Part shown: piece by piece, positions 47,751 to 56,300 of the stretch
How positions within the stretch are numbered: position 1 is the stretch's first letter
Layout of the letters: each line of letters opens with the position of its first letter
Assembly (NCBI GenBank): GCA_020633415.1
Contig: JACKDQ010000006.1
Coordinates: 186,001 to 250,000 of the forward strand
Reading direction: 5' to 3'
Source: Deltaproteobacteria bacterium
GTDB lineage: Bacteria; Myxococcota_A; Polyangia; GCA-2747355
DNA: 64,000 bases
Notes under the pieces: generated by a model
Database searches by the model: none
The model's input: the letters and a program-made list of their open reading frames with translations, nothing else
Told to the model about the DNA's origin: nothing
Program-made: the position numbers and the translations under genes

Positions 47751-49808
47751 CTAGCCCTTGCTATCGCCGCGAGCAAAGATCGAAGCGACAAAGCTCAGCA
47801 CATCGGTCGCCGACTCTTCGTTGTAGCCGTAGTTGCGGATCAAGCGCTGCTTGACGATATCGATCTTCTCTTGGGCATCGCGGTCGACCACGTTGGAGAC
47901 CAGCGAGGTCAGCTTGATCGTGTCGCGTTGATCCTCAAATAGCTTGAGCTCGAGCGCCTTCTGAAGCCGCTCGTTGGTACGATAGTCGAATGTCTTGCCT
48001 TCGATCGCCAGCGCGCCAATGTAGTTCATGATCTCGCGACGAAAATCGTCTTTGCGACTTTCGGGAATGTCGATCTTCTCTTCGATCGACCGCATCAGGC
48101 GCTCATCCGGCTCTTCATCCTGACCGGTGTACTTGTTCTTGACCTTCTCCTTCTGAGTGTAGGCCTTGACGTTGTCGATATAGTTGGCGCAGAGGCGTGA
48201 GATGGCGTCCTCGTCGGCCGACAGCGCGCGCTGGACCTCGTTTTTGACGATATCTTCGTACTCTTGCTTGACCACACCGAGCAACTCGATGAAGCGTTTG
48301 CGCTGCTCTTCGCTGTTGATCAGGCTGTGGTTGTTGAGCCCGCTTTCCAGCTCGTTGATCACCATGAACGGGTTGATACTGCTCTCGCTCTTGTCGGAGA
48401 CCAGTGCGTTCGAGAGCTTGTCCTGGACGTAGCGCGGCGAGATGCCGTCCATCCCTTCGCGCGTCGTCTCCTTGCGCAGCTCTTTGATGTTGTCCTGGGT
48501 AAAGCCGGGCAGCGTCTTGCCGTCGTACAGTTTGAGTTTCTGCAGCAGTGACAGATTGTGCTTCTTCGGATCCTCGAGGCGCGTGAGTACCGCCCACATC
48601 GCAGCCATCTCTAGCGTATGTGGCGCAACATGCTTACCTTCGATCTTTTCTTGGCTGTAGTCTTTGTAGTAGATGCGAACTTCTTCCGACCAACGCGTGA
48701 TGTATGGGATATCAACCTTGATCGTTCGATCGCGGAAGGCTTCCATAAACTCGTTGTTGAGCAACTTCTTGAACTCAGCCTCGTTGGTGTGACCGATGAT
48801 CACTTCGTCGATATCGGTTTGCGCGAACTTCTTCGGCTTGATTTTGCGCTCTTGCGTCGCACCGAGCAGATCATAGAGGAAAGCGACGTCGAGCTTGAGG
48901 ATCTCGATAAACTCGACGATACCGCGGTTGGCGATGTTGAACTCGCCGTCGAAGTTGAAGGCGCGCGGGTCCGAGTCCGAGCCATATTGCGCGATCTTGC
49001 GGTAGTTGATGTCACCGGTCAGCTCGGTCGAGTCTTGGTTCTTTTCGTCCTTCGGCTGGAAGGTCCCGATACCAACACGGTCTTGCTCGCTGAGCAGCAG
49101 ACGCTTGATGCGCACGTGCTGCATGACCTTGGAGAAATCGCCGCTGTAGTGTTCCATCAGGTGGTTGAAAATGAATCGGCACTGGGGATTGACGTCGCCG
49201 TCGATGCGCAATGGATAGCGGCCACCCTTTAGCTTGAGTCGCGTAAACGAATCGGGGCGCCAGCTGCGGGGGATCAGTTTGAGCGGCTCCTCGTTCATCG
49301 GACAAGGATAGATTTCCTCGTCGAATTCGCGATCCATTCGCGCATCGCCGCTGAGGTGCCAGAAATAGGTGTAGACCGCGCCCTCGGGCCGACGACTGTA
49401 GCGCTCGAGCCCCTTTTTCAGCATGCGCACGATCGTCGACTTGCTGCTGCCCACTGGACCGTGAAGCAAAATCACGCGGCGGTCGGCGCCGTAACCGTAG
49501 GCCGCGCTGCGCAGCACGTTGACCAATTTCATCAACGGCACATCGAGCCCGAAAACGGCATCAGCACCGCCGTTATCGGGATCGTCGAAGAAGTTGTAGC
49601 GCACCAGCTTCTTCTTGGCGTCGAGATACTCTTCACGCCCATAACCGAGGACCATGTCGTAGACCCGCTGGAAGGCGGACCGACAGACATCCGGATTTTC
49701 TCGCACGATATGCAGGTAGTCCTCGAAACTGCCCTCCCAGTGAAGATTCTTGTAGCTGTCGTAGTCCTGCAAGCTGGCGATTTGGGCGACGAGCGAGCCG
49801 TCTTCCAT
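47751..49808 (-). CDS. prkA: PrkA-family serine protein kinase
   Basis: 685 residues, AGGAG before ATG 49808. The AAA-like domain has Walker A LLHGPVGSSKSTIVRM (about 114-129). The PrkA C-terminal domain follows (LKLLQ-like; e.g. GDINYRKIAQYGSDSDPRAF and FLYDLLGATQERKIKPKKFAQ). In other bacteria prkA is followed by yeaH (DUF444) and spoVR, and the three act in stress and sporulation control. Here no yeaH or spoVR is adjacent, so this is a solo copy. It diverges from the ferritin-like gene across 368 bases. Confidence 0.95.
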   Translation of the reverse strand: MEDGSLVAQIASLQDYDSYKNLHWEGSFEDYLHIVRENPDVCRSAFQRVYDMVLGYGREEYLDAKKKLVRYNFFDDPDNGGADAVFGLDVPLMKLVNVLRSAAYGYGADRRVILLHGPVGSSKSTIVRMLKKGLERYSRRPEGAVYTYFWHLSGDARMDREFDEEIYPCPMNEEPLKLIPRSWRPDSFTRLKLKGGRYPLRIDGDVNPQCRFIFNHLMEHYSGDFSKVMQHVRIKRLLLSEQDRVGIGTFQPKDEKNQDSTELTGDINYRKIAQYGSDSDPRAFNFDGEFNIANRGIVEFIEILKLDVAFLYDLLGATQERKIKPKKFAQTDIDEVIIGHTNEAEFKKLLNNEFMEAFRDRTIKVDIPYITRWSEEVRIYYKDYSQEKIEGKHVAPHTLEMAAMWAVLTRLEDPKKHNLSLLQKLKLYDGKTLPGFTQDNIKELRKETTREGMDGISPRYVQDKLSNALVSDKSESSINPFMVINELESGLNNHSLINSEEQRKRFIELLGVVKQEYEDIVKNEVQRALSADEDAISRLCANYIDNVKAYTQKEKVKNKYTGQDEEPDERLMRSIEEKIDIPESRKDDFRREIMNYIGALAIEGKTFDYRTNERLQKALELKLFEDQRDTIKLTSLVSNVVDRDAQEKIDIVKQRLIRNYGYNEESATDVLSFVASIFARGDSKG

Positions 49809-50176
49809 CTGGTGCTCCTACACGTGCCGACCCGGCCACAGCTCAGCGCGAGCGCCAGGCAGGGGCCGGAGCGGGAAGGTTTTACTTCGTCGTTAGCGAC
49901 AAGAAGGGTATCACAGCGTCCCATCAGGCGGCAAGGCGCTTGAATCGCGCCGGTTTTTAGTAGCGGCAGCTGGATGAGCCCGCTTTGGGATCGCGCCCGC
50001 CGGCGCATCTCACAGCGAGCCGTGCGGCTCACAGCGAACCGAGCGGCACGCACCGTGCGAAAGTGGCGTGCGCGCCATCGGCGGGGAATTCGTTGACGAC
50101 TCGGCCAGGTATGCTAGGTCTGATACGCCGCGACCGCGGGATGGCGCGGCAGACCGACCAGCGAGACGACTTGGAC
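49809..50176. other. Divergent intergenic region with a short tandem repeat
   Basis: 368 bases between prkA and the ferritin-like gene. No convincing gene. It holds two 19-base tandem copies (50010-50028 and 50029-50047, TCACAGCGARCCGWGCGGC) and should contain both promoters. An ATG at 50141 in frame with the ferritin-like gene is an alternative start. Confidence 0.45.
50010..50047. repeat. Two tandem copies of a 19-base repeat
   Basis: TCACAGCGAGCCGTGCGGC (50010-50028) and TCACAGCGAACCGAGCGGC (50029-50047) differ at two positions. They lie upstream of the ferritin-like gene. A regulatory protein binding site is possible but not shown. Confidence 0.6.
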
Positions 50177-50662
50177 ATGAACGACTTTGAAACCTGTGTA
50201 TCTGCGGTATGCAAACGGATCGAAGGCCGCATTGGCCAGGGACCCGCGCAGGACGAAGCCGATGTGATCGCCGCACTCAACGAGGTGATCGCGGCCGAGT
50301 TGACCTGCATTTCCCGCTATCGCGGTGAATTCGAGGTCGCGAGCCGCCTACACGGCAATGAGGCGGCTGCCGGATTCGCCGAGCATATCGCCGAAGAGCA
50401 GGCTCATGCCGATCGCGTGGCCAGCCACGTGCGCAAGCTTGGCGGCGTGCCCGCCCAGACCATTCCTGCAGCAGCTGCAACAAAGAGCGCAAGTGCGCCG
50501 CCCGACGGCCTCGAAGAACTGACGCTCGAAGACATTCGTGCCGAGCGGATGATCATCGCCGCTTACGAGGCTCTCGCCCGCTGGTTGCGACCTATCGACG
50601 AGACCGCCGCTCAACTGCTCGACGAGATCAGCGTCGAGGAGCGAGACCATCTCTACCGCTAG
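50177..50662 (+). CDS. Ferritin-like (bacterioferritin-type) diiron protein
   Basis: 161 residues from ATG 50177; starts at 50141 or earlier are possible. The four-helix bundle carries the complete diiron ligand set: Glu41, Glu74-x2-His77 (AEEQAHADRV), Glu123 and Glu155-x2-His158. This matches bacterioferritin and ferritin-like centres, so it can oxidise and store iron or reduce peroxide. A Pro/Ala linker between helices 2 and 3 (about 91-110) is longer than in typical bacterioferritins, and no haem Met is obvious. It is followed 14 bases later by a Fur-family gene, and a Bfd-like ferredoxin lies nearby. Confidence 0.85.
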   Translation: MNDFETCVSAVCKRIEGRIGQGPAQDEADVIAALNEVIAAELTCISRYRGEFEVASRLHGNEAAAGFAEHIAEEQAHADRVASHVRKLGGVPAQTIPAAAATKSASAPPDGLEELTLEDIRAERMIIAAYEALARWLRPIDETAAQLLDEISVEERDHLYR

Positions 50663-50676
50663 CGAGAAGGCGCGAC

Positions 50677-51135
50677 ATGGCAAAACCGAGCGAAGTTCTG
50701 CGTGGGTCCGGCCTCAAGGTCACCACACCGCGGCGCAAGATTCTCGAATTCTTCGAAACGCACCGGCTGCGCCACCTCTCGGCCGAGGACGTCTACCGCG
50801 AGCTCCGTCGCCAGGGCGAAGCGCTCAGCATTTCAACGACCTATCGTGTGCTCGCGCAGTTCGAGCAAGCGGGCCTACTGGTGCGGCACCAGCCCGAAAG
50901 CGCGCCCGCCGTCTACGAGCTCAGCCGCCACGGCACCCATAACCATTTGGTTTGTCAGGACTGCCACGAGTTGATGTGCTTCGTTGATAGTTCGCTTGAC
51001 GAACAGCAGAAAAAAATCGCCGAGCAGCACGGACACGAACTGGTCGGCTACTCCTTGCTGCTCTACACGCGTTGCCAGCGCGAAAATTGTCCCAATCGCG
51101 GCAATCGCAGCGCCACTAAGCCACCGGCAGCTTAG
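50677..51135 (+). CDS. Fur-family metalloregulator
   Basis: 152 residues, AGAAGG before ATG 50677. Winged-helix N-terminus (LKVTTPRRKILEFFE, SAEDVYRELRR, ISTTYRVLAQFEQAGLL), then metal-site residues HGTHNHLVCQDCHELMCF and a structural zinc site in CQRENC near the end. Adjacent ferritin-like and Bfd-like genes favour iron sensing (Fur) over zinc (Zur) or peroxide (PerR). Its stop lies in a 16-base tandem duplication. Confidence 0.93.
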   Translation: MAKPSEVLRGSGLKVTTPRRKILEFFETHRLRHLSAEDVYRELRRQGEALSISTTYRVLAQFEQAGLLVRHQPESAPAVYELSRHGTHNHLVCQDCHELMCFVDSSLDEQQKKIAEQHGHELVGYSLLLYTRCQRENCPNRGNRSATKPPAA

Positions 51136-51155
51136 GTTTCCGGCGGCTTAGGTTT
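51124..51155. repeat. 16-base tandem duplication at the fur stop codon
   Basis: CCGGCAGCTTAGGTTT (51124-51139) and CCGGCGGCTTAGGTTT (51140-51155) differ by one base. The first copy contains the TAG stop of the Fur-family gene. Confidence 0.75.
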
Positions 51156-51177
51156 CCTAGATCTGCGATTCAGCGCG

Positions 51178-51336
51178 CTAGCTGTATTTTTCGATCAGCT
51201 TCTTGATCTTGCGCGCGCACTTGCCGCAGCGCGCCTTCTTGCCGTTCAGTCGATAGACCTTGGCCACCGTGCTCGCTCCGTCGGCCACCGCCCGTCGGAC
51301 ATGCTTTTTCTTGAGCGACAAACAGGGACACAGCAT
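51178..51336 (-). CDS. bfd: Bfd-like [2Fe-2S] ferredoxin
   Basis: 52 residues from ATG 51336, with AGGAG nine bases upstream; the longer frame to 51408 is less likely. The pattern is exactly that of bacterioferritin-associated ferredoxin: CPC (Cys3 and Cys5), ADGASTVAKVYRLNG and CGKC (Cys37 and Cys40), as in E. coli Bfd with CLC and CGKC. It binds a [2Fe-2S] cluster and in other bacteria releases iron from bacterioferritin. It converges on the Fur-family gene. Confidence 0.85.
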   Translation of the reverse strand: MLCPCLSLKKKHVRRAVADGASTVAKVYRLNGKKARCGKCARKIKKLIEKYS

Positions 51337-51646
51337 AGCCAGCGCTCCTAAACAGCCGTGCCTCTTAGTATCGTCGGGATATAGGCAGGCTTTAGTCCCT
51401 AAAAGCACAGGGGACGTTGATTAACTTACTTAACTAATTGTCGGCCGGCAAACGCTCAACTAATCAACATCCCCGTGTTGCCAGCGCTGCTCGGGCGCAG
51501 CAGAATTGACGATGTCCGCGGGACAAAACCGTCTCGTGGGCAAAAGTTTGGTTACGTAAGTTAATCAACGTCCCCAGACTTGTGGGACGGATCGTCTCGG
51601 TGGGTCGTAGTTGTCGCAAACAGTTGTCGCAAACGGTGGTGAACCT
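51337..51646. other. Intergenic region holding an inverted-repeat element
   Basis: 310 bases with no gene. It contains a 166-base inverted-repeat element (51410-51575) and, just before the next small ORF, a 13-base tandem duplication (AGTTGTCGCAAAC at 51609-51621 and 51622-51634). Confidence 0.6.
51410..51575. repeat. Short palindromic element (REP/MITE-like) with 20-bp perfect terminal inverted repeats
   Basis: The arm 51410-51429 (GGGGACGTTGATTAACTTAC) is the exact reverse complement of 51556-51575. A third, partial copy of the right arm, TAATCAACATCCCC, sits inside at 51461-51474, in the same orientation as the right arm, so an alternative smaller hairpin can form. No ORF for a transposase lies within. 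The GGGGACGTTNNTTAA-like ends resemble those of REP elements mobilised by RAYT-type transposases, from memory. Confidence 0.7.
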
Positions 51647-51841
51647 GTGAACAGTGATTTCATCCGTGAGCGCCTCGAACGGCTGGAACGACGAGACGGT
51701 GGCGCCGATCCGCTACTGACGGCCAACGAGAAGCGTCAGACTGTCCAAGTCGGCATTGAGCAGATCGTCGAAGAGATCGATCTCGACGACGAGGAGCTCG
51801 ACCCCGACATCACCGAACAGCTCCCGCCTCGCCAACCCTGA
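51647..51841 (+). CDS. Small acidic hypothetical protein
   Basis: 64 residues from GTG 51647; starts at TTG 51611 or 51624 in frame are alternatives. Sequence is highly charged: IRERLERLERRD, then VEEIDLDDEELDPDITEQL. This may be a short helix followed by an acidic tail. A terminator for the opposite strand overlaps the region just after its stop. Support for translation is weak. Confidence 0.4.
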   Translation: MNSDFIRERLERLERRDGGADPLLTANEKRQTVQVGIEQIVEEIDLDDEELDPDITEQLPPRQP

Positions 51842-51849
51842 GCCGCTGC

Positions 51850-51883
51850 AAAAAAAACGCGCCTCCGATGGGTCCGCGTTTGC
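51850..51883 (-). terminator. Rho-independent terminator of the exported nuclease operon
   Basis: Read on the minus strand: AAACGCG (51881-51875), a 13-base loop, CGCGTTT (51861-51855), then an eight-T run that includes the end of the stem (51857-51850). It lies about 137 bases past the stop of the aldolase-fusion gene (52018) and is positioned to end that operon. Confidence 0.7.
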
Positions 51884-52017
51884 ATGGTTTGACCGCAAGG
51901 CCGCCGTTGCGCGGCTATTCGCCGCTCGGTCAAGAGCATGAACAAATAACAATATCGCGAGCTTCGTCGCCCCACCGGAGACGCGCGCCTCGCCAGTAAC
52001 CAACTTCAACGCTTGAT

Positions 52018-53376
52018 CTAATAGGCTTTGCTCGCCCGCGGCGCGCGCTTGCCCGAGAGCAGTGCCCGCGGCCGGCTGGTGCCAAAGAGATGGGCCCCGG
52101 CGGCCTTGATCGGGGCAAAGTTGTGCGGCCCGATGCCTCCTGACGCCTTAATCAGCTTGGTATCGCCGATCAGTCGCTTGATCGTCCGCACATCGCCAAC
52201 ACGCGTCCCCCGCGGACCGAAGCCGGTGCTGGTCTTGATCGCCAGCGCCGCCGAAGAACGAACGATCGCCGTGGCGATCTCGAGCTGTCGACGCGTCAAC
52301 AGGCTGGTCTCGACGATCACCTTGACCTTGACACTCACACCGTTCTTGCGGCCGTAGGCCTTGGCCTCGGCACAAACCGCGTCGATGTCGGCCTGCACGC
52401 GGTCGTAGCGCCGCTGAGCGCTGCGCGACTTGCCGGCCTGGTCCGCCCGGCTGCCGCGTTTGAGCTCAACAACATCGAGCACCATGTCGAGATCGATCGC
52501 GCTCAGACCCTGGCGCCGCGCGGCGTCGATCACGGTCCGCGTCTGCTCAAGCTTGGTGCTCGTGCTTACGCGCTCAAACGACGCGATGGAGGAAAACATC
52601 TGTCGGGGAAAACCGATCACCGCACCGGCGATCGTCCTGCTCTCGCTCAGTTGCCCTGCCAGCAGCTCAAAGTCGTTGGGGCGAACGATCACCGCGCGCA
52701 ACCCAAGGCGCTTCGCTCGCCTGGCGCGCTGTCGGATCAGCGTCGGCTTAACACCGGGTTTGAGCAGCGCGTCCTCGAGCAAGGCCAACACCGGATGATA
52801 GGCCTCTTTGCGCACCAAGAATCCGCGCTTGGTCTGGCTGCTCTCGGCAAAGGCAAACACCGGCCGGTTCTTGCTCTGAAACCACGCACGCTCTTGCACA
52901 GCGCCGGTGCTGGACTCCCAGCCGGGCAAGAAGATCGCTCCGGCCAAACGCGGGTGGGTAAAGACCTTCTGATAAACCCGCATGAAGGTCGCATGGCTCC
53001 AGCCCTTGACCATCTGCGTGATCTTCTCGTCGGGGCCGCGGCCATCGAGGCGACCCGATTCGACATCGAAAGGCGACAGCACGTGATAGCCGGCGGCGCG
53101 CAAACGGCGGGCAACCGCGATACCATAGTCTAGATTGGCCTCGATACTGCCTTTGCCACCGGTACTGATCGGCCCCGAGAGGTAATAAACCGGTTTGCCT
53201 GCAGGCGCGGCATCGATGCTAGCGATCATCAGTCGTGCGAGGCGCTGCCATGCGCGATCCAAGCCATAGACCTTGCCGATGTCGATCGCATTGGCCGACG
53301 CACTCCACAAAAGCAGGCTAAGCAGGCCAGCCACCGCAAAGAGCTTGCGCGTTGGCCACACACGACAGGTGGTCAT
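52018..53376 (-). CDS. Exported fusion of a deoxyribosyltransferase-like domain and deoxyribose-phosphate aldolase
   Basis: 452 residues. Signal peptide at 1-30 (LLSLLLWSASANA). Residues about 62-180 fit DUF4406/nucleoside 2-deoxyribosyltransferase-like proteins: VYYLSGPIST, AGYHVLSPFD, FLPGWESSTGAVQERAW with the presumed catalytic Glu162. Residues about 225-452 are a DeoC-type aldolase: AVIGFPRQ, Asp297 in IDLDMV, VKVIVETSLL, Schiff-base Lys381 in KTSTGFG and Lys410 in KASGG. The last residue is Tyr, as in E. coli DeoC, where C-terminal Tyr259 takes part in catalysis. DeoC enzymes are normally cytoplasmic and unfused. The start overlaps the nuclease gene stop by ATGA. Biochemical role is inferred. 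Confidence 0.88.
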   Translation of the reverse strand: MTTCRVWPTRKLFAVAGLLSLLLWSASANAIDIGKVYGLDRAWQRLARLMIASIDAAPAGKPVYYLSGPISTGGKGSIEANLDYGIAVARRLRAAGYHVLSPFDVESGRLDGRGPDEKITQMVKGWSHATFMRVYQKVFTHPRLAGAIFLPGWESSTGAVQERAWFQSKNRPVFAFAESSQTKRGFLVRKEAYHPVLALLEDALLKPGVKPTLIRQRARRAKRLGLRAVIVRPNDFELLAGQLSESRTIAGAVIGFPRQMFSSIASFERVSTSTKLEQTRTVIDAARRQGLSAIDLDMVLDVVELKRGSRADQAGKSRSAQRRYDRVQADIDAVCAEAKAYGRKNGVSVKVKVIVETSLLTRRQLEIATAIVRSSAALAIKTSTGFGPRGTRVGDVRTIKRLIGDTKLIKASGGIGPHNFAPIKAAGAHLFGTSRPRALLSGKRAPRASKAY

Positions 53377-56300
53377 GGTTGAGCCTCTCCGCGCTGCTGA
53401 ACCGTCTGTTGCGCTGTTTGTTGCGCTGATTGTTGAACCACTTGCTCAGAGCGCCGGCGCTTGCGCTCGCGCCGCAGTTCCGTGTTGGGCAAAAAGTACT
53501 CGCGCACCTCACCCCACTCAGCATTGCCGAGGTCTGTCGGCTGACGCCGCTGCTTGAGCTTGTTGAGCAGGCCGGCTTCCTGGCCAGCGATGATCCGCAG
53601 TTGGGTTTCGAACAACTTTGCGTTGGCATGTACATCGCCTAGGGCGCGATGGGCTTGGTCTTGCGCATCCCACTTTATCCCTAGCCACTTGGTCGACGAG
53701 CCCAAACTGAGCGGCCGCTTCAGGCCAGATTGTTTGACCCTCTCAAACAGCGGCTTTTTGAGCGCGGAAAGCGTGTCGGCCACGTCACCGTCGATATAGG
53801 GGTTGCCGCGGATGCCGCGCACCCGACTGAAGTCGTTGTATTGGCGCCGGTCAAAGGTCGCAAAGTTGTGGCCAACGAACATCACGGTCTTGCCGGTCTG
53901 CATTTCCAGCGTGCGAATCCAGCCATTGAAGTCGTTGAATACGTCGACCAGACTCGACTCGTAACCCACCAGCTCGTCGGAGATCTTTGTGATATCGGCG
54001 GCGATCCGCGACAAACGCTTTTCGCGACCATAGAGATCGCGCCCCGGATGAACCAGTCGCGAAAACTCACCAGCCATCGAGCGCGTGCGCAGCGGCACCA
54101 GCCGTTGAGTCTTGGCGTCGAGCGAATAGGCTGCAGCGGCCAACTCGATCGGACGACCATCGCTCATCATGCTCAACCCATCGGTCTCAAAATCCATCAC
54201 GACAAACAGCGTGTCTTTGAGCTTGGTCGTCGGCTGCATGATCCGCCTAGTCAGCGACTGCCGCTCTTCGAGCGGTGTGCGCGTCAGGCGTAGGGCCTGG
54301 ACGAGCGGCTTGCCATAGGCAACTTTGGCGCGCTTGAGAAAATGGATCACTTCACGGGCAAGCTCAGGCGAGTAGACGGTGATCGAGCTTTCCTCGTTGA
54401 CGCGGAAGCCGTGCACAGAATCGTTATTGCTCTTGAGTGAATACCATCCCGAGGCCGGGCCGTAGCGATCAGCCCGACGGTAGCCAACGAGTGCCTTCAC
54501 ATGGAACTTACGCGGCCGGCCGTGCTCGTCCCTCGGCCCCGGAATGTTGCTGATGCCGATCAACTCGCCATGAAAATCTCTGGACATCAACAGGCGTGCG
54601 TTGCTCGCCGCGTTGATCTTGCGCTGATCGATCTCGAGGTCCGCAGAAAACACGTGCACCTGCTGATAAGGTGCGAGCTGCTTGAGCACCGTCGATGCCT
54701 CGAGCAGCGCCCGGGTGAAGTTTCCATCCGAGTTGGCGAATGCACCTTGCCAGATCGACTCACCCCTGCGGGCTGCTTCAGCGACGAGTCGATGCGAGAC
54801 GTTTTCGGTGCTGTTGTCGACGTAGATCGTGCCCGCTTCGACGACCTCGACGCCGACTGCGCCAAGATCGGTGGTAAGCGCGGAGAGTTGCAGACGCTCG
54901 GCCGAAGCAAGCTCGGGAGGAATGGTCACGACGATCCGCTTGCCACGGCCGGCCGCCAGCTTGATCTCTCGGCGTACCTGCCGCGCCTGCTGCTCCGAAC
55001 GACCCACGCCAATCTGCAAAGCGTCGAGGATTGTCGTCGCGCAAACGTAGAGGTTGTCGTCGTTGCGCAGCTCGCTCTTCAGCTCGCCGAGCTTGAGTCG
55101 TCGACCACTGCGCACCCGGCTGCTCGACGTGACGGCGAGCTCAACGCGGATCGCCTTGCGCGGCTTGCGTGCGTTGATCATCTTCGCCAACGCGCGCTTG
55201 AGCGGCGCCAGCTCCTTCGTATCGATCTTGCCACCGCCGCGTAGGAAGTCGCGCGTTAGGTCGTTGATCACTCCCAAGCCCACGGTGCCGCCCTCGATCA
55301 TATGGCCGAGGTCGAAATTTTGCGTAGACAGCGCGTTCTTGTTAAACCCTCCGCCGAAGACCACAACGCTGCCGTCCTTGCGAACGATAAACACCTTCTT
55401 GTTGTGATCGATGCGATACTCGCGCCCTTTGCCCTGAGCATCGATGCGCGCTTGGACAAAGTTGACCTTGCTCTTACCCGTTGCCCAGCGTTCGGCAACC
55501 TGCGTTCCAGCTTCGACTTCACCGACGATGCCGTAAACCGGCACGCCGCTGTTGGCGACGGCCTCGATCTGATCGAACGCTCTGTTGTCGGTAAATTGAT
55601 AGCTCTCGAAGAAGACGAAGGCCGCCTTCTTTAGCTGCTCGGCCAGCGCCGTATCGTATAGCTTCTTACCGCGCGGGGTGATCGGTAGGTTCGGATAGAG
55701 CAGCGTCACCTTCTCCGCGAACAGGTCGTAAGAGCCCTCGGCGGTGGGTGACAACACCTTGTCGAGCGATTGGTTGAGCTGGCGCGCTTCGCTGCCGCCA
55801 AAGAGAAACGAGACCAATCCGCCGACATAACGCGGCGCTTTGCGAAAAACGATTCGCCGATGAGCGCCCTGCTGAGGCAGTTGACTGCTGGCCTGGCCGT
55901 CGTCGAGCTTGACGGGGTTCAACTCCGCGGTCACCGACGGTCGGCTTAGTTTGCCATCTTCGAGCACCAAGCCCAGCGCGCGTGCCCGTTGATTGGGCAG
56001 CAGTTTTTGCCAAGCGCGCGGCTCAAACACACCGGTTGGTTGCGGCGTCTTGGGGGGCTTGACGGCGCGCTGCTTTTCCGGCGGTCGCAGCTGACTACGC
56101 GACGGATCGAGATAGTCTTGGCGCGGATAGAGCGCGAAAGACCCGCGCGCCTTGGCGGCCTTTTCGATCGTCGTCAGCGCGTCGAAAACTAAGCGCCGCG
56201 AGCGAGCGGTGTTCACGCGCAGTCCGCGCTCGATCCGCTGACGGTGTCGCGCAGAGAGTCCGTACTTGCTGATCACTTGGCGGTAGAGCGCGTCGACAAC

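Noticed and set aside
49985..50176. Longer N-terminus for the ferritin-like gene from 49985
   Set aside because: It runs through a tandem repeat and gives a non-family N-terminus; the ATG at 50177 puts the ferritin-like helices at the usual place.
54501..55244. 247-codon open frame antisense to the exported nuclease gene
   Set aside because: No motif or start signal; the sense strand encodes clear PLD and exonuclease residues.
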